The notes beneath the pieces were generated by a model, which had not been told where the DNA came from, ran no database searches, and worked only from the letters and a program-made list of their open reading frames with translations. Shown here piece by piece: positions 62,149 to 64,000 of a stretch of 64,000 nt of DNA (positions within the stretch are counted from its first letter, which is position 1; each line of letters starts with the position of its first letter). Origin of the DNA: Bin5 sp034428435 (lineage in GTDB: Bacteria; Chloroflexota; Anaerolineae; Caldilineales; Caldilineaceae); NCBI GenBank assembly GCA_034428435.1, contig DAOUHY010000453.1, positions 1 to 64,000 of the forward strand. The letters are read 5' to 3'. The translations under genes and the position numbers were made by a program.

Positions 62149-64000
62149 ATGAGTGAGTCAAACGGTATAGACGACGCGGCCCACGGTGAGAATGGAATGG
62201 GCGGTTTACCGCACGATCCGACCTCCCGAAACGGGGCCAATGGCAACGGGTTGTTTGCCCAGAGCGTAGAGGAAGTCTCCATCGAAGATGAGATGCGCAC
62301 CGCTTTTCTCGACTATGCGGTCAGCGTTATTGTGGCGCGGGCTCTGCCTGATGCACGCGACGGGCTGAAACCTGTTCACCGGCGCATTCTTCATGCCATG
62401 CACGACATGGGGCTGCGGGCGAACTCGTCCTACAAGAAGTCGGCCCGCATCGTCGGAGAGGTGCTGGGGAAGTATCACCCCCACAACGATCAGGCGGTTT
62501 ACGATGCGCTAGCGCGCATGGCGCAGGAATTCAGTCTGCGCTATCCACTGGTGAACGGCCAGGGGAATTTCGGCTCAATCGACGGCGACAGCCCCGCAGC
62601 GATGCGATACACGGAGGCCAAGCTGGCGCAGTTGACCGAGATGCTGCTCCAGGATATCGAAATGGATACGGTCGATTGGGGACCGAATTTCGATGACAGC
62701 CTGGAAGAGCCGTTGGTACTGCCTGGGAAGCTGCCCAACATGCTGGTCAACGGCTCAAGCGGCATCGCCGTGGGCATGGCCACGAATATCCCTCCACATA
62801 ACCTGAGTGAAATCTGCGACGCGGTTGCCCATGTCATCGACAACTGGGAGCGGCGCGAGCAGGTCGGTCTTGAAGAGTTGATGGAGCTGGTGAAAGGGCC
62901 GGACTTTCCGACCGGGGGCGAGATTTTGGGGACGGAAGGGATCCGGCAGGCATTCGCCACTGGTCGCGGCCGCATACTTGTACGCGCCAGGACGCAGATT
63001 GAGGAGACAGACAGCGGCCGATTCCGCATCATCGTCACGGAGATCCCTTACCAGGTCAACAAGACGACATTGCTGGAGCGGATCGCCGAGCTCGCCCGAT
63101 CAGGTCGACTGGATAGCATCAGCGATCTGCGGGATGAGAGCGACCGGAGCGGGATGCGAATCGTTGTCGAGCTGAAGCGGGGTGCGTCGCCAAGAAAGGA
63201 ACAGAACCGACTCTTCAAGTTTACCCCACTACAGTCAACTTTCAGTGTCAATGCCCTTTCGCTGCTGAACGGCAGGCCGGTGACGCTGGGCTTGCGGCGG
63301 GCCCTTCTGATTTACATTAATCACCGGTTTGAGGTAATCACGCGACGCACGGAGTTTGACCTGTCCAAGCAGCGCGAGCGGGCGCATGTCCTGGAGGGGT
63401 TGCGCATCGCGCTGCAGTTCCTTGACGAGGTCATTGCAACGATTCGCAATGCCGCCAGCGCGGAGGAGGCACGAACGCAGCTGGTGGAAAGGTTCAGCCT
63501 GAGCCTTGTTCAGGCGCAGGCGATACTGGACTTGCAGCTGAGACGGCTGGCAGCGTTGGAGCGGCAAAGGATAGAAGACGAGTACCAGGAGGTGATGGAG
63601 CGCATCGCCTATCTGGAAGACCTGCTGGCCAATCCGGCGAAGATTCGGGGCCTGATTCGTGGCGACATCGTCGAGATGAAGGAGAAATATGGCGATGAAC
63701 GGCGCACGGGAATATTACACTTCGCCAGCGGCGACTTCAGCGATGAGGACCTGATACCGCAGGAAAACGTGCTGATCAGTTTCAGCGCCAATTCTTACAT
63801 CAAGAGAATGGAGGCCGACAGCTTCCGGGCGCAAGGCCGCGGTGGACGCGGGGTAAGGGGGATGAGTACACGAGGCCAGGACGAGGTCATGGACCTGCGC
63901 TTCGCGCGTACCCTGGACCACATTCTCTTCTTTACGAATAAGGGAAGGGTATACAGTAGCCGCGTTTACGAGTTGCCGGAGGGCAGCCGCACCTCCAAAG
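62149..64000 (+). CDS. gyrA: DNA gyrase subunit A (3' end outside window)
   Basis: 617 residues are visible. After a 43-residue Gly/Asn-rich N-terminal extension, the family begins at EDEMRTAFLDYAVSVIVARA. The catalytic Tyr is Y154 (AAMRYTEAKL, E. coli Y122 plus 32). NGSSGIAVGMATNIPPHNL is typical. The late motif QGRGGRG resembles the gyrase box QRRGGRG, which favours GyrA over ParC. The quinolone-contact stretch reads HPHNDQAVYD: Asn at 113 for the usual Gly and Gln at 115 for Ser83; Asp87 is kept (D119). The ATG at 62149 follows an in-frame TGA directly, fixing the upstream limit. GyrB is not in the window. Confidence 0.97.
   Translation, partial: MSESNGIDDAAHGENGMGGLPHDPTSRNGANGNGLFAQSVEEVSIEDEMRTAFLDYAVSVIVARALPDARDGLKPVHRRILHAMHDMGLRANSSYKKSARIVGEVLGKYHPHNDQAVYDALARMAQEFSLRYPLVNGQGNFGSIDGDSPAAMRYTEAKLAQLTEMLLQDIEMDTVDWGPNFDDSLEEPLVLPGKLPNMLVNGSSGIAVGMATNIPPHNLSEICDAVAHVIDNWERREQVGLEELMELVKGPDFPTGGEILGTEGIRQAFATGRGRILVRARTQIEETDSGRFRIIVTEIPYQVNKTTLLERIAELARSGRLDSISDLRDESDRSGMRIVVELKRGASPRKEQNRLFKFTPLQSTFSVNALSLLNGRPVTLGLRRALLIYINHRFEVITRRTEFDLSKQRERAHVLEGLRIALQFLDEVIATIRNAASAEEARTQLVERFSLSLVQAQAILDLQLRRLAALERQRIEDEYQEVMERIAYLEDLLANPAKIRGLIRGDIVEMKEKYGDERRTGILHFASGDFSDEDLIPQENVLISFSANSYIKRMEADSFRAQGRGGRGVRGMSTRGQDEVMDLRFARTLDHILFFTNKGRVYSSRVYELPEGSRTSK

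Overview
The window is a contiguous piece of a GC-rich bacterial chromosome. It is bacterial beyond doubt: it holds ffh, ftsY, prfB with its autoregulatory frameshift, rpsP, rimM, rplI, dprA, ettA, a tRNA-Ser gene and the 5' part of gyrA. The accessory content (fused or frameshifted chelatase ATPase, LarA-like protein, enolase-superfamily and TPP enzymes, MoxR/DUF58/DUF4129 set, PDZ two-component locus, many short GC-rich intergenic repeats) resembles Chloroflexota of the Anaerolineae/Caldilineae type. That placement is an inference from protein character, not a measurement. No transposase, integrase, phage gene or CRISPR array was seen.

Layout. 1-4.2 kb: end of a PHP phosphoesterase, then a minus-strand operon of a ChlI-type AAA+ ATPase, a VWA domain in the -1 frame and a helical-repeat protein. 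4.2-8.3 kb: a repeat-bearing intergenic region, then an ECF sigma factor, its zinc-type anti-sigma factor and a bactofilin-like membrane protein with a C-terminal helix-hairpin-helix domain. 8.3-24.6 kb: mostly housekeeping: ettA, a metallophosphoesterase, a CDP-alcohol phosphatidyltransferase, ffh-rpsP-khpA-rimM-dprA, manC, dgt, ftsY, prfB, a LarA-like protein, a haloacid-dehalogenase-like hydrolase, and tRNA-Ser(CGA) with promoter and terminator. 24.7-29.8 kb: envelope polysaccharide genes (O-antigen ligase/polymerase, GtrA, GT4), a hotdog thioesterase and two unknowns. 30.4-38.4 kb: mtnP, then a sugar-acid-type catabolic cluster (TPP enzyme, two enolase-superfamily dehydratases, DapA-like aldolase, lactonase-like amidohydrolase, 2-hydroxyacid dehydrogenase) around a divergent control region. 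38.9-46.2 kb: MoxR, DUF58, DUF4129, a second TPP enzyme and a CCA-type nucleotidyltransferase. 46.2-50.5 kb: a minus-strand set ending in a ferredoxin-type sulfite/nitrite reductase, with a strong promoter. 51.5-57.9 kb: an M16 peptidase lipoprotein, small unknown genes, a membrane-anchored Trm112-like protein, and a sensor kinase split by a frameshift. 58-64 kb: a triple-PDZ secreted protein, an OmpR-type regulator, rplI and gyrA.

Points of most interest. (1) The chelatase ATPase and VWA reading frames join by a -1 shift at a run of eight A, the arrangement known for chlD genes that make two subunits from one gene. (2) Four copies of an undescribed intergenic element share a core of two adjacent hairpins. 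All lie on the plus strand, upstream of a gene, and occur in two longer architectures. (3) A second, smaller hairpin repeat occurs twice, with an A-U to G-U change that keeps its pairing. (4) GyrA carries unusual residues (Asn and Gln) at the quinolone-contact positions. (5) A Trm112-like domain without its zinc cysteines is attached to a membrane anchor. The chelatase and kinase frameshifts both sit at homopolymer runs, so sequence error has to be kept in mind for each.
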